Shown here one piece after another: positions 41,649 through 51,698 of a stretch of DNA of 64,000 bases. How positions within the stretch are numbered: position 1 is the stretch's first letter; each line of letters begins with the position of its first letter. Source of the stretch: Shewanella morhuae. GTDB taxonomy: Bacteria; Pseudomonadota; Gammaproteobacteria; Enterobacterales; Shewanellaceae. Position numbers and translations under genes: made by a program. The notes under the pieces were generated by a model that searched no databases, had not been told where the DNA came from, and saw nothing but the letters and a program-made list of their open reading frames with translations. The stretch is from contig NZ_FTNN01000015.1 in NCBI RefSeq assembly GCF_900156405.1, positions 41,825-105,824 on the forward strand, in the 5' to 3' direction.

Positions 41649-41665
41649 AATCCTAACGTAAAGGA

Positions 41666-42370
41666 TTAGAAGTCGATTTCTACACCCGCAAAGTATCCTT
41701 TAAATGTAGTATCTGCACTCACACCCGAGAAATTGCTCACGTCAAATAGAAACTCACGATAACCCACACGAACGCGTGTATCAACAGTCACCCCGTCAAA
41801 CTCCCAGCCAAGACCAACAGCATAGTCATAGACACTCGATTCGCTCGCGCCAACCATCAAATCTGCAAAACCAAACAAACCTATGCCAGGAATCCCCACT
41901 TCACCACTGGCGTAACCCATGATGATACCATCATCGATATCTTTCTCTTTTGGAGGAACCGCATCTTGCACCCTAAATGAACCATGCATTAATTTATAAG
42001 CAGCACCCAGGTCCAATGACACTATGTCATTGTCCAATATTTCGTAATACAACACGAAATCCGTGTTACTCAGATCGGTAAAAGCCGTCACACTCGAATT
42101 AGCAGAGTCACCTTTTTGATCTAGGCTATTTTCACGGATTTTAATATTAGGGATAAATGGAATGGGATGCTCAAGCGCAACCCAATAGCTCCCCTGTGCA
42201 GATGAACTATAATTAAAGTCTTGTTGCGGTTGGCCTTTATCAGCAAAGGTACCATTAGTATCAGCATACCAATAATCACCACCCACTTTAAAGCCGAGTA
42301 CGGTCGCCGCTTGGGCAGACGTAGCAATACAACATCCGAGTATCGCACTAACGAGAAGAGTTTTTTTCAT
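41666..42370 (-). CDS. Outer-membrane beta-barrel protein (TIGR04219 type)
   Basis: A 234-aa protein with a signal peptide (residues 1-21, ATSAQA|A), beginning TVLGFKVGGDYWYAD and ending in Phe (GVEIDF), both typical of small barrels. Alternating strands throughout. The pattern corresponds to the TIGR04219 outer-membrane family as I recall it. It lies 2 bp after the DUF2333 gene and is likely co-transcribed with it and the copper chaperone gene. Function unknown. Confidence 0.75.
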   Translation of the reverse strand: MKKTLLVSAILGCCIATSAQAATVLGFKVGGDYWYADTNGTFADKGQPQQDFNYSSSAQGSYWVALEHPIPFIPNIKIRENSLDQKGDSANSSVTAFTDLSNTDFVLYYEILDNDIVSLDLGAAYKLMHGSFRVQDAVPPKEKDIDDGIIMGYASGEVGIPGIGLFGFADLMVGASESSVYDYAVGLGWEFDGVTVDTRVRVGYREFLFDVSNFSGVSADTTFKGYFAGVEIDF

Positions 42371-42372
42371 AA

Positions 42373-43341
42373 TTAACCTTGAGATAGCAAATTCGTTAAA
42401 TCAATCACCGCGGCATTCGCACGGGATACATAGTTAGCCATAACCAATGAATGATTAGCGACTAAGCCAAAACCGTTGCCATTAAGGACAATGGGGCTCC
42501 AAACTGTTTGCTGAGTTGCCTCTAGTTCACGAATGATCTGTCTTAGACTTACTTCAGCATTTTTTTTCTTCAGTACGTCTGCAAAATCGACTTCTACAGC
42601 ACGCATAAAGTTGAGTAACGCCCATGAAGCACCTCGGCTTTCATAGAAGACATCATCAATCTTCCACCAACTGGTTTTAATTTGATGACTTGCTAAGTTA
42701 GGCGTAGATTGACGGGCAGCATTATCGCCAGCTAAGTCGGTATTTAAACGCTCTTGTCCCACACTGGCAGATAAACGCTGCGACATACTACCAAGGCGCT
42801 TTTGTACTTCTTTCAACCATTCATTAAGGTTATCGGCACGGGCATAAAACTGCGCATCTTGGTTATTGGGGTCCATCATGCGGACACGATATAGCTTCAA
42901 TAATTTTATCGCATTACGGTATTCGCTTTCAGCGCTCGGGACTAGCCAGCTGGTATGATCGATATTGAGTTTAGATTGGGCTTCACCTAAATCTTTATCT
43001 GCGGCAGATTGTGACTGCGAACGACTAAACTCTTTACGCATAATCAAGGCTAAATCACGGGCTTGCTCTAATGCGCCATATTCAAAAGCGGGCATATTAT
43101 CCATAAAGACAGAGGGTGGCATCACATCGTTTGATAACCAACCACCTTGTTTATCAAGCAGGTTTTCGATGGTGAGAATAAGTGAGGTTGTTGTTGCGTA
43201 TCCGACCACATTCTTATCGCTAGCTATCAACTGCTGAGGGTTGATAGGATCGGGTTCGATACTCCACCATACACTCACGCCATAGCCAATAAGCACTAAA
43301 AATAAACCGACACCGGCAACTTTTTTCCATGTAATTTGCAT
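42373..43341 (-). CDS. DUF2333 membrane protein
   Basis: A 322-aa protein with one N-terminal membrane segment (about 8-27), the rest facing the periplasm. The segment WWSIEPDPINP followed by VVGYATTTSLI is characteristic of DUF2333. A TTG 3 nt earlier is in frame, but the ATG at 43341 has AAGGAG at 7 nt and is chosen. Sits 11 bp downstream of the PCu(A)C gene. Unknown function, probably envelope-related. Confidence 0.82.
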   Translation of the reverse strand: MQITWKKVAGVGLFLVLIGYGVSVWWSIEPDPINPQQLIASDKNVVGYATTTSLILTIENLLDKQGGWLSNDVMPPSVFMDNMPAFEYGALEQARDLALIMRKEFSRSQSQSAADKDLGEAQSKLNIDHTSWLVPSAESEYRNAIKLLKLYRVRMMDPNNQDAQFYARADNLNEWLKEVQKRLGSMSQRLSASVGQERLNTDLAGDNAARQSTPNLASHQIKTSWWKIDDVFYESRGASWALLNFMRAVEVDFADVLKKKNAEVSLRQIIRELEATQQTVWSPIVLNGNGFGLVANHSLVMANYVSRANAAVIDLTNLLSQG

Positions 43342-43352
43342 CAAGCTACTCC

Positions 43353-43835
43353 TTAATGATGGTGATGATGCTCTTGCTCTGCGGCGATATCAGCTTGTTT
43401 AGTTACAGGCAATGTAATCACCATTTTTTCGCCATCGTCGAACTCTAATTGTAGTTCAACTTGTTGCCCCAATACTAAAGGCGCTTTTAAACCAAGCAAC
43501 ATGACATGATCTTTAGACGGCATTAACGTTAATGCACCATGGGATGGAATATCAAAGCCTTCAACATGGCGCATTTTTACCATGCCTTGGTCTTCAATTA
43601 TCGTGTGTAATTGGACATCTTTAGCCACATTGGAACTCGCAGCAATTAGACGAACCGCTTTATCTGTGTGGTTTTCAAGCGTAAAGTAGGCTGCAGTATT
43701 TGGCACGGTATCTGGCATGGCACGTACGTGACCTTCCGTCAGCACTACACTCGCCAACGCTGAGAATGATGCAAAAGATAAAACTAGGCAATTAAACAGC
43801 TGTTTGAATATTGGTTTCAATGTCTTAAACTCCAT
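43353..43835 (-). CDS. Periplasmic copper chaperone, PCu(A)C family
   Basis: A 160-aa protein counted from ATG 43835, with TTGGG upstream. A frame running to 43967 would overlap the divergent neighbour and is rejected. Signal peptide at about residues 1-28. The Cu(I) motif is present: His in QLHT, Met in GMVKM, and DHVMLL giving HxM. These proteins deliver copper to cytochrome oxidase CuA or scavenge it. The C-terminus ends EQEHHHHH, a natural His tail that could bind extra metal. Likely operon with DUF2333 and the barrel protein. Confidence 0.88.
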   Translation of the reverse strand: MEFKTLKPIFKQLFNCLVLSFASFSALASVVLTEGHVRAMPDTVPNTAAYFTLENHTDKAVRLIAASSNVAKDVQLHTIIEDQGMVKMRHVEGFDIPSHGALTLMPSKDHVMLLGLKAPLVLGQQVELQLEFDDGEKMVITLPVTKQADIAAEQEHHHHH

Positions 43836-43868
43836 GTTTACCCAATGTCGTCGTAAAGGAAACAACCC

Positions 43869-44606
43869 ATGAGTCATATACAGGTCCAGGATGATCAGGG
43901 CGTACGCATTATCAGCTTTAATCGCCCTGATAAACGCAATGCATTTGATCTTAATATGTATAAACAACTGACAGAATACCTGATCGAAGGTGAAGCAGAC
44001 AACGACATTCGTGCCTTTATGTTATATGGCAAAAATAATTGCTTTACTTCAGGCAATGATATTGCAGACTTTTTGAAAAATAGTGACTTAGGACCAAACC
44101 ACCCAGCGGTACGTTTTCTATTTTGTCTACTGGAGCTCAAAAAACCGCTTGTCGCTGCTGTTTCTGGCGCTGCTGTTGGTATAGGTACAACCGTGCTATT
44201 GCATTGCGATTTAGTGTACGCAGATAGCACTGCTAAGTTCCAACTACCATTTGTTAACTTGGCTCTGGTGCCAGAAGCCGGGGCAAGTTTACTGCTACCA
44301 GAACTTGTTGGTTATCAAAAAGCAGCAGAGCTGCTGTTGCTCGGTGAAAGTTTTAACGCCCAGACGGCTCACAGACTTAATATGATCAACGAAATAGTGG
44401 CTGATGAAGAGTTATTCAGTTATGCGCTATCGCAGGCAAAAAAACTGGCGAATCAACCACCACAGGCACTGCAAATTACTCGTCAACTCATGCGTCCACA
44501 TAAAAACCGCGTACAACACCAAATGCATCAAGAATTAGAGCAATTTAGCGCTAGGCTAAAAAGTGATGAAGCTAAAAGCAGATTTCAGGCTTTTTTGAAA
44601 AAGTAG
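43869..44606 (+). CDS. Enoyl-CoA hydratase/isomerase family protein
   Basis: A 245-aa crotonase-fold protein. Oxyanion-hole signature FTSGNDIADF and AVSGAAVGIGTTVLLHCDLVYA segment (about 90-115), with NLALVPEAG as the usual downstream element. The first Glu of ordinary enoyl-CoA hydratases is at the VPEAG position, which fits delta-isomerase or hydratase activity. The precise substrate is undetermined. Divergent from the copper chaperone gene by 33 bp. The ATG has AAAGGA upstream. Confidence 0.85.
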   Translation: MSHIQVQDDQGVRIISFNRPDKRNAFDLNMYKQLTEYLIEGEADNDIRAFMLYGKNNCFTSGNDIADFLKNSDLGPNHPAVRFLFCLLELKKPLVAAVSGAAVGIGTTVLLHCDLVYADSTAKFQLPFVNLALVPEAGASLLLPELVGYQKAAELLLLGESFNAQTAHRLNMINEIVADEELFSYALSQAKKLANQPPQALQITRQLMRPHKNRVQHQMHQELEQFSARLKSDEAKSRFQAFLKK

Positions 44607-44721
44607 TCTGTAAGCAATATACATTTCACATGAGGGTCAAAGTGCCCTCTTGTTAATAAAATTTGGCCTTAAAATCAAGATAAGTCACTCCGCTCATCAA
44701 ATATAAGTCCGTTGAATAAGC

Positions 44722-44922
44722 TTAAACTGACCTTTTCCATTGATCCGCTAACAAAGCTAAAACAAAGTAAATCAATAAACTCATTCCTGGCATAAATACC
44801 GTTACACCAGCCCACACCACGCGGGTCAAAAAGCAAGACCAACCAAACTTTGATGCCAAATCAGCGGCAACGCCACACACTAATCGTTTGGGGTTTTGCA
44901 GACGTATTTTAATTTGCTTCAT
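44722..44922 (-). CDS. Short PspC-domain membrane protein
   Basis: A 66-aa protein consisting of a PspC domain only: KRLVCGVAADLASKFGWS followed by a membrane segment at about 41-61 (AGVTVFMPGMSLLIYFVLALL). The ATG has GAGG 8 nt upstream. PspC proteins sense or respond to inner-membrane stress. There is no pspA or pspB beside it. Single gene. Confidence 0.82.
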   Translation of the reverse strand: MKQIKIRLQNPKRLVCGVAADLASKFGWSCFLTRVVWAGVTVFMPGMSLLIYFVLALLADQWKRSV

Positions 44923-45070
44923 CTAACACCTCGGCTCAGTGAATCATTAATTTACAAGCACTCATCCTGTGCCACTGAAATCCATAAATAACATCATCTG
45001 CAAACAACATAAGATTGATTATAAATAACAGCAGCAAAGTCATTACAGGTAAACCACATCTGCGCTTCCC

Positions 45071-45361
45071 TTAATTAGCACTATATTCATCAGCACTCAC
45101 CGACTCACTTGTATGTTCAGCATTTAAGCCAAGTTGACTATTAAAATCATAAATAGTTTCTGCAAGCTGAGTATGTAGCGATAACACTAACTCACGCTTA
45201 GCGCTGACGAGTAACTCTTGTGTTTGCTTGGTTAATGTTTGTTCAATAGCTCCAGCAACATCCGACATTGTTGTAGCTTCTGCTTGTACTGCAACGCTTC
45301 CGAATAACGCACCGAGTAACACACTCACTTGCACTGTTTTTTTAATGGTTAATGTAAACAT
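45071..45361 (-). CDS. Small exported protein of unknown function
   Basis: A 96-aa protein counted from ATG 45361, with AGGGAT 9 nt upstream. Signal peptide at residues 1-27 (GSVAVQA|E). The mature part is helical and Glu/Ser-rich (about 70 residues) with no recognised domain. Monocistronic. Confidence 0.65.
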   Translation of the reverse strand: MFTLTIKKTVQVSVLLGALFGSVAVQAEATTMSDVAGAIEQTLTKQTQELLVSAKRELVLSLHTQLAETIYDFNSQLGLNAEHTSESVSADEYSAN

Positions 45362-45569
45362 GATGGCATCCCTTTCGATTAATTTACTTGACGAAAGGAG
45401 TATTACAAACTGCATGCCAACTTATAGATTAACACTAAGCATATGATTTTTATTAAATTAAAATTAAAAATGTAAGTGATGAGAGATAAAGGAATGGATT
45501 AATAAAATGTAAGTGGTGAAAAATACTATTCAACTTAGTAAATCTCACCATTTTTTAACATAAGAAAAA

Positions 45570-46589
45570 CTACACTGCCATTTCAGCTTGAATATTCTGA
45601 AATGCTTGTTTTACCACTTCAATGCCTGCACCATTTTTATGGGCATTTTCACTCAAATAACGACGCCATGCGCGGGCACCTGGTAAACCTTGGAATAACC
45701 CAATCATATGCCGAGTAATGTGATTGAGCCGGCCACCCGACTGCAAATGTGCTTCGATATAAGGCAACATAGCCTCAATGACATCTTCACGGCTTATTAC
45801 CGCCTGTTGGCTGCCACACAATATTTGATCCACCTGCGCCAGAATATAGGGATTCTGGTAAGCCTCACGCCCCATCATCACCCCATCAAGTTGCGCCAAA
45901 TGGGTTTGCGCTTGCTCAAGTGTGGTAACACCGCCATTAATACCAATATTAAGCGCGGGATAATCACGCTTAAGTTGATATACGCGCGCATAATCAAGCG
46001 GCGGGATCTCACGATTCTCCTTCGGACTCAAGCCCTGAAGCCAAGCTTTACGTGCGTGAATAGTAAAATCCGTACAACCTTTTGCGCTAACAACATCAAT
46101 AAACTGCGTAAGAAACTCGTAACTATCTTGCTCATCAATTCCAATACGCGTTTTAACTGTAATAGGAATATCAACGACCTGCTTCATGGCATCGACGCAT
46201 TCAGCCACCAGCTCAGGTTCGGCCATCAAGCAAGCGCCAAAACGGCCATTCTGCACACGATCGGAAGGGCAACCGACATTGAGATTCACTTCATCATAAC
46301 CACGCTCAGCCGCTAGTTTAGCGCAGCGCGCTAAATCAACAGGATTAGAGCCACCTAGCTGCAACGCCAAAGGATGTTCTTCTTGGTTATACGCTAAATA
46401 ATCACCGCGACCATGCAATATCGCCCCAGTAGTCACCATTTCTGTATATAACAATGCATTAGCCGACATCAAACGCGCAAAATAACGATAATGGCGATCT
46501 GTCCAATCCAGCATGGGCGCAATGGAAAAGGTGCGATCGAGGGTTTTAGGCGCTAAACCTTGGTGTTGCTGGGCTTTATTTAAATTCAT
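45570..46589 (-). CDS. dusA: tRNA-dihydrouridine(20/20a) synthase
   Basis: FMN-dependent reductase of 339 aa that converts U20/U20a to dihydrouridine in tRNA. Features: [18 protein letters not shown] at the start of the barrel, [19 protein letters not shown] with catalytic Cys120, ITVKTRIGI and the flavin-binding [11 protein letters not shown]. Length and motifs are DusA rather than DusB or DusC. Single minus-strand gene. Confidence 0.95.
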   Translation of the reverse strand: MNLNKAQQHQGLAPKTLDRTFSIAPMLDWTDRHYRYFARLMSANALLYTEMVTTGAILHGRGDYLAYNQEEHPLALQLGGSNPVDLARCAKLAAERGYDEVNLNVGCPSDRVQNGRFGACLMAEPELVAECVDAMKQVVDIPITVKTRIGIDEQDSYEFLTQFIDVVSAKGCTDFTIHARKAWLQGLSPKENREIPPLDYARVYQLKRDYPALNIGINGGVTTLEQAQTHLAQLDGVMMGREAYQNPYILAQVDQILCGSQQAVISREDVIEAMLPYIEAHLQSGGRLNHITRHMIGLFQGLPGARAWRRYLSENAHKNGAGIEVVKQAFQNIQAEMAV

Positions 46590-47118
46590 TATAATCCGAC
46601 TAAATAATATTCTTACTGGCTGTTTTTACACGTTTAGGATGTTCTACCTTATTCAGGGGAACTAAGAGGGAATCACAATAGCTTGGACGCTGCAGATTAT
46701 AGAATCTCATCGATGGCGTTATTTCGCGTTCAAAAACGTGAAAAGGCTGGCAGGATAATTCACCATCAATGTCTTGTCGTCACTTGTCGTCTATGTGAAG
46801 TAAAACGCCAAGGCATTATACACAGGGCAAAGCACGATTACCAAACACCAGGTTGGTGAGGCAATGTGATTATAACACATCATTAACGTAGATTTGTTTG
46901 GAACAAAAAATCAAAATAAATCCTCTAAAACTCTCACTACCGAGTGATAACTAAAAAGATAATTGCTTTAAATTTCAATGACTCATGCTGACTTACTTAT
47001 CACAGAAAAGACTAGATTAATGCGACTAACTCTATGTTCAAGTGTAATATTGGTAGAATTAATTGATAAGGGAAAACAGTTAAAGCAAAGCATCTTACGT
47101 ACAGAGTCTAATGTTGTC
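46590..47118. other. Intergenic region, 529 bp, no feature seen
   Basis: Between dusA and the small membrane protein gene at 47119, both on the minus strand. No ORF with a ribosome binding site, no tRNA, and no strong hairpin recognised. Confidence 0.4.
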
Positions 47119-47313
47119 CTACACGCCTGATGAATCGCTTTTCTGTTGATTACTTATGAGTAACTTAACTAATTGAGTGTGCGAGTCAGCAATGGACTTT
47201 TGAGACTCTGAAATGTCTTTTAAACGACCAATCAACTTTACAGCAAATATAATCACACCAATAAATACGGCGAGTGGAAACAAAGCAGAAAAAAGAGTTA
47301 ATCCTACGAACAT
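47119..47313 (-). CDS. Small membrane protein with helical tail
   Basis: A 64-aa protein: one membrane helix (about 5-27, LFSALFPLAVFIGVIIFAV), then an amphipathic helical tail KLIGRLKDISESQKSIADS. Ribosome binding site GGAGG six nt before the ATG makes it credible despite its size. Function unknown. Confidence 0.68.
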   Translation of the reverse strand: MFVGLTLFSALFPLAVFIGVIIFAVKLIGRLKDISESQKSIADSHTQLVKLLISNQQKSDSSGV

Positions 47314-47537
47314 GTGTTACCTCCATAAATATAAAAATCGTACCTTTTGATGAGTACGCATCCGTGTCAATACAGTTAGCCTTGTAAGTAGGTCAACTTT
47401 AACTATTTGTACTTTATAAAAATATCAGTTTGTCAGCGAATATCTCATCAGGGAAAATGCCGATTCAAAACTCATAGTAATAACCGCCCAAAACTAGCGG
47501 CTATTATGCCAAATTTATCTAATGTGTGAACGTCCAT

Positions 47538-48212
47538 TTACAGCTCACTCCAGCGCCTCAATAAATTGTGATACACACCCGTCAGGTTAAACAACTCTTG
47601 TTCTGCAACCTGCTGAGCCGTGAGTGTTTGAATCGATTGATCAAGTTGAAATAGCAAGCGGCGCTGGCCTTCATCACGAACCATACTTTGCAACCACATA
47701 AAGGCAGCGGTACGCTCACCCGACAGGACTGGCGTGACCTGATGCAGGCTGGTAGATGGATAAAGCACTAATGAACCCGCAGATAATTTTATGCTTTGTT
47801 GGCCGTAAGTATCTTGGATAACCAATTCGCCGCCCTGATAGCTTTCTGGTTCACTGAGAAATAAAGTCGCAGACAAATCGGTACGGATCATCCCATCAGG
47901 GGTCGAGCGGATAGCATTATCTATATGATATCCAAAGGTTTCACCGCCTTGATATCGATTAAACAACGGTGGGTAAAATTGCAATGGCAATGCTGCAGAG
48001 ATAAATAATGGATGCGCAAGTAGCCTTTCCATAATTTGCTGACCTATCTCTACCGCAACTGGATCGTCCTTATCTAACTGTTGATTACGCTTACGAGTGC
48101 TCGCCATCGCCCCCGAGGTTTGATTACCGTCTACCCAACGGCGGGCATCTAATTGTTCACGTAGTTGACTGACTTCTTGTTTAGAAAAAACATCAGGGAT
48201 TTCAATAAGCAT
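47538..48212 (-). CDS. ybiX: Fe(II)/2-oxoglutarate-dependent PKHD-type hydroxylase
   Basis: A 224-aa cytoplasmic dioxygenase of the PiuC/YbiX group. The HxD...H iron triad is visible as His96-Asp98 (YHIDNA) and His157 (SLHQV), with Arg167 (GERTAAF) for 2-oxoglutarate. The N-terminal [13 protein letters not shown] segment is also typical. It lies directly downstream of the siderophore receptor, the same pairing known in other gammaproteobacteria. The actual substrate is unknown. Confidence 0.88.
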   Translation of the reverse strand: MLIEIPDVFSKQEVSQLREQLDARRWVDGNQTSGAMASTRKRNQQLDKDDPVAVEIGQQIMERLLAHPLFISAALPLQFYPPLFNRYQGGETFGYHIDNAIRSTPDGMIRTDLSATLFLSEPESYQGGELVIQDTYGQQSIKLSAGSLVLYPSTSLHQVTPVLSGERTAAFMWLQSMVRDEGQRRLLFQLDQSIQTLTAQQVAEQELFNLTGVYHNLLRRWSEL

Positions 48213-48270
48213 CTCATTATTCCATTACACTAAAATACACGGGTTTACGTGATTGATAAGGATTATAAAC

Positions 48271-48294
48271 ATAAAAGGCAGCCCGAAGGCTGCC
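48271..48294 (-). terminator. Weak terminator between the siderophore receptor and ybiX
   Basis: Read on the minus strand, GGCAGCC / GGCTGCC with a 4-nt loop followed by TTTTAT. Some read-through into ybiX is plausible. Confidence 0.65.
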
Positions 48295-48317
48295 ATAACA
48301 TTAGCGCAATTCCAACA

Positions 48318-50510
48318 TTAAAAATGCATATCGGCACTTAGCATAACTAAACGTCCTGGCGCCATATTCGCAAAATGTGCTGAATAAGCTTTATCGTAAT
48401 AACGCTCATCCGTTAAGTTTTGTACATTCAAACGTAGGGTCAAAAACTCGTTCATTTTGTAAGATGATACTGCATCAAAACGCCAGTAAGATGGGATTGA
48501 TAGCGTATTGGCCGTATTACCATAAACTTCGCCCATGTAATACGCACCACCACCTAAATTAAATGCCTCAGTTATGTCATAGGTCGTAAACAAACTAACG
48601 CTGTTTTTCGCGGTATTAGGGAAACGATTACCATCATATTCCATATTAAAACCGTTGCTTTCTAAGGTTGCATCTAAGTAAGTGTAACCACCAAAACCAT
48701 GCCATTCATCGGTAAAATCACCTGAGAAACCAAATTCAAAACCTTTGACGTTTTGTTTACCCACGTTTTCCTGCGGTGCACCACGTCCAGCTTCGGTCGC
48801 AACACGAGCATTATTTTTCTCAATTTGGAAAATTGAGCTGGTGAGTGACAAGCGGCCACTGAATAAATCCCATTTTACGCCGAGCTCATAGCTTTCGGTA
48901 TCTTCAGGTTTTAAATCTTGGTTCGCTGTGGCTAAACCGTCTGCACCATCGCCATTAGAAGTACCCGGTGGGTTAGAAGATGTACCCCAAGCCGCATAAA
49001 TACTGCCATTAATGGTCGGTTTATATAGCACTGATAATTGATAATTAAGGAAGTCATCCTCATTGGATAGCGCTGTGGTGCCGTTATCAGATTCTGTTCT
49101 GAAATCATCCCAACGAATACCACCGTTTACCATCCATGCATCGCTTAATTCAATCGTATTAAAAGCATACAGTGAACTGGTGTCGGTTTCTGTTTCAGTC
49201 ACGACACCTTTAGTGATAGAGCCGACCCAAGGATCATGCGGGTTAGGGTTAGTTAACGAGGTACAGTTATAACTCGCAATCATTTCAGCCGTGCAGCCGC
49301 CATTACGGCCATTGCCAGTATCAACGACATAAGGCTGGTTACTAGTACGCTCATTACTGAACTCGGCGCCAACAGCAAAACGATTTGGCATACCCGCTAA
49401 CTTCGCCTCACCAGCTAATTGCAACTGAGTCGCCAGACTTTTCGTCTCGGAATTACGTGATTTAGTATTGCGCCACACATTACCATTAACAACGTTGCCC
49501 GCCGTGTCATCAGGGTTAGTAACAATATAATCGTTAGTGTTGCGGCTATAAACTGAGGTAGAAGTAAACTGAAAATCATTGTTGAAATCATGACTTATTA
49601 ACACTGAAGCCGTGTCGTCCGTGTTGTCTCGAAAATCGCGCGACAACAAACCATAAAAATTATCGGGATTAACATCAACTGGCTGACCCTTACTTTGATC
49701 GTAAGGGATGCCATAGTCAGGTACATCGTGATTTTCAAAGTGATAATATTCTAACGTCACCTTAGTCGGTGTCGTCAAACCAAAAGTCACTGAAGGCGCA
49801 ACCCCCCAACGATTACCAGAGACCTCATTACGTCCTGGCGTGTCAGCATCATGGGCCATCACATTGAGGCGCACCGCAGCTTCATCGGCAATGACGCGGT
49901 TAATATCTAAGCTAGCGCGAGTTAACGAATCTGTACCCACGGCTAAGTCTAAGTTTATTGCATCTTCAGCATTGGCTTTTTTAGTAACAATATTGATACT
50001 GCCACCTACCGCGCCGCGACCGCTATACACAGAACTAGGGCCTTTTAGCACCTCAATTTGTTCTATGTTGAACGTTTCACGGCTTTGCGAACCCACATCA
50101 CGCATACCATTAATAAAGGTCGATGACTGCGCATCGTAACCACGAATAAAAGGCCTATCACCATAAGGGTTACCACCCTCGCCAGTGCCAAGGCTAATAC
50201 CAGGTGTTGCACGCAATGCATCAGTAAAAGTTTGCGCACCCATGTCTTTGATAAGATCTTGGTTTATAACTGTGATAGTTTTAGCACTATTCAGTAAATC
50301 TTCAGTGAATTTCCCTGATTGCACTTTACGAGTGTTATAGCCCAGATACTCGCCGTTAACTTCAATATGTTCGACTTTTTTATCTGTTTTAGGTGTTGGT
50401 TGGTCTGCTGCCATAGCTGAAGCAGCAGAAACTGCCATCCCTAAAGTTAACGATCCCAGCATATGAGCGCCGAGTCGAACTCGACCATTACGACGTTGAG
50501 CCATTTTCAT
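48318..50510 (-). CDS. TonB-dependent siderophore receptor
   Basis: A 730-aa outer-membrane receptor, Fiu/PiuA-like. Signal peptide to about residue 35. TonB box and plug at about 50-165 (SAKTITVINQDLIKDMGAQ, FIRGYDAQSSTFINGMRD, IEVLKGPSSVYSGRGAVGGSINI). The remaining 22-stranded barrel ends in Phe (SADMHF). A TTG precedes the ATG at 50510 in frame, but the ATG is chosen. A Fur-type box lies about 100 nt upstream, indicating iron repression. The ligand is probably a catecholate siderophore, by similarity only. Confidence 0.9.
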   Translation of the reverse strand: MKMAQRRNGRVRLGAHMLGSLTLGMAVSAASAMAADQPTPKTDKKVEHIEVNGEYLGYNTRKVQSGKFTEDLLNSAKTITVINQDLIKDMGAQTFTDALRATPGISLGTGEGGNPYGDRPFIRGYDAQSSTFINGMRDVGSQSRETFNIEQIEVLKGPSSVYSGRGAVGGSINIVTKKANAEDAINLDLAVGTDSLTRASLDINRVIADEAAVRLNVMAHDADTPGRNEVSGNRWGVAPSVTFGLTTPTKVTLEYYHFENHDVPDYGIPYDQSKGQPVDVNPDNFYGLLSRDFRDNTDDTASVLISHDFNNDFQFTSTSVYSRNTNDYIVTNPDDTAGNVVNGNVWRNTKSRNSETKSLATQLQLAGEAKLAGMPNRFAVGAEFSNERTSNQPYVVDTGNGRNGGCTAEMIASYNCTSLTNPNPHDPWVGSITKGVVTETETDTSSLYAFNTIELSDAWMVNGGIRWDDFRTESDNGTTALSNEDDFLNYQLSVLYKPTINGSIYAAWGTSSNPPGTSNGDGADGLATANQDLKPEDTESYELGVKWDLFSGRLSLTSSIFQIEKNNARVATEAGRGAPQENVGKQNVKGFEFGFSGDFTDEWHGFGGYTYLDATLESNGFNMEYDGNRFPNTAKNSVSLFTTYDITEAFNLGGGAYYMGEVYGNTANTLSIPSYWRFDAVSSYKMNEFLTLRLNVQNLTDERYYDKAYSAHFANMAPGRLVMLSADMHF

Positions 50511-51123
50511 CAAGAAACATTCCTATCGCGATAGAGTTAGTTATTGCCGTGAGCAATGTCACGCATTTATCGGTCGCTAATATAAGGAAATATTGCAAGG
50601 TGATCAATAACTATTATCATTTGTATTACCAATTAATTAAAGCTGTAACACTCGCACTTTTATTGTACTGACAAGATTATAGATTTTATTCCAGATCAAT
50701 ATCCAATTAAATTAATCAGTTAAGTATTTGTGTGAAATAAAAAATGCTTGCTATACATAATGACACGCTTCATTTATCTAACAACACTTGCCAAGATAAT
50801 CAAAAAATTGGTGGTGATAATATCAATTGACGGCTAACAGCGTATAAAAGCAAAAAACTTTGCAGCATAGGTACACATGCGCCATTATTAATGGGGCTTT
50901 GAAGATTAAACGAAGAAAATGGCTCTATTACACAGTTTTATTGATGTTTGACTACGCAAACCTCGGATAAATGATTAAATACCTATAAACTAGCCTCACA
51001 TTTATAGTGGTCTCATCTAAGCTATAGACTGTAATCAAGATTGCTGCTGGTAAGCAACTTTTCTAATAGCCTTGTACATGTCATCACGCCATGATTTAGG
51101 CTCACAAGAGGACAAACTTAGGC
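50511..51123. other. 613-bp region with Fur box, otherwise empty
   Basis: Divergent spacer between the siderophore receptor and cheX genes. Contains the Fur-type box at 50605-50624. No other gene, hairpin or repeat recognised. Confidence 0.5.
50605..50624 (-). promoter_or_regulatory. Fur-type binding site upstream of the siderophore receptor
   Basis: On the minus strand AATGATAATAGTTATTG matches the 7-1-7 core TGATAAT-N-ATTATCA at 11 of 14 positions. It lies about 100 nt upstream of the receptor ATG, a normal place for a Fur operator. Confidence 0.6.
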
Positions 51124-51588
51124 ATGAACGTCAATTTTATAAACCCTTTTCTTCAATCTCTGCTTAATGTTCTTTCGACCATGGCGAGCATGGATTTGAC
51201 ACCGGGCAAGCCCCAGATCAAATCAGATAATTTAGCAAAAGGAGATGTGTCAGGCTTAATCGGCCTCGTAGGCCCTCAAACTAAAGGGTCACTGTCGATT
51301 ACATTTGAACAAAAGCTGGTCCTGCAAATTATGCAGAATATGCTCGGTGAAAACCCAGGGAAGATTAACGACGAAGTGACTGATTTAGTCGGTGAAATAA
51401 CCAATATGGTCACGGGCGGCGCAAAAAACTTATTGGGGCAAAAAGGCTATGAGTTTGAAATGGCCACCCCTATGGTGGTATCTGGAAAAGGCCATACCAT
51501 TTCCCACAAAGCCAGCGGCACTAAAATTATTATGCCATTCACAAGCCCACATGGAGCCGCTTATATTGAAATTTGCTTTGAAAAATAA
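51124..51588 (+). CDS. CheX-type chemotaxis phosphatase-like protein
   Basis: A 154-aa cytoplasmic protein with the CheX fold. The phosphatase motif ExxN is Glu91-Asn94 in GEITNMVTGGAKN, followed by the conserved G-rich helix cap. In CheX this pair removes phosphate from CheY-P. It stands alone with no other chemotaxis genes here, so its partner response regulator is unknown. The ATG has AGG upstream, and a strong terminator follows. Confidence 0.85.
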   Translation: MNVNFINPFLQSLLNVLSTMASMDLTPGKPQIKSDNLAKGDVSGLIGLVGPQTKGSLSITFEQKLVLQIMQNMLGENPGKINDEVTDLVGEITNMVTGGAKNLLGQKGYEFEMATPMVVSGKGHTISHKASGTKIIMPFTSPHGAAYIEICFEK

Positions 51589-51632
51589 CGGAATTTTTAT
51601 TAGCCGTAATAATGCATTTCAATACAGCTAAA

Positions 51633-51663
51633 ACAAAAACGGTGTTCAACACACCGTTTTTGT
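51633..51663. terminator. Bidirectional terminator between cheX-like gene and alr
   Basis: ACAAAAACGGTGT / ACACCGTTTTTGT, a 13-bp perfect stem with a 5-nt loop, between the convergent genes ending at 51588 and 51699. Confidence 0.92.
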
Positions 51664-51698
51664 AATTTAACGTTTATTCATCATCGCAAGATTATGGA

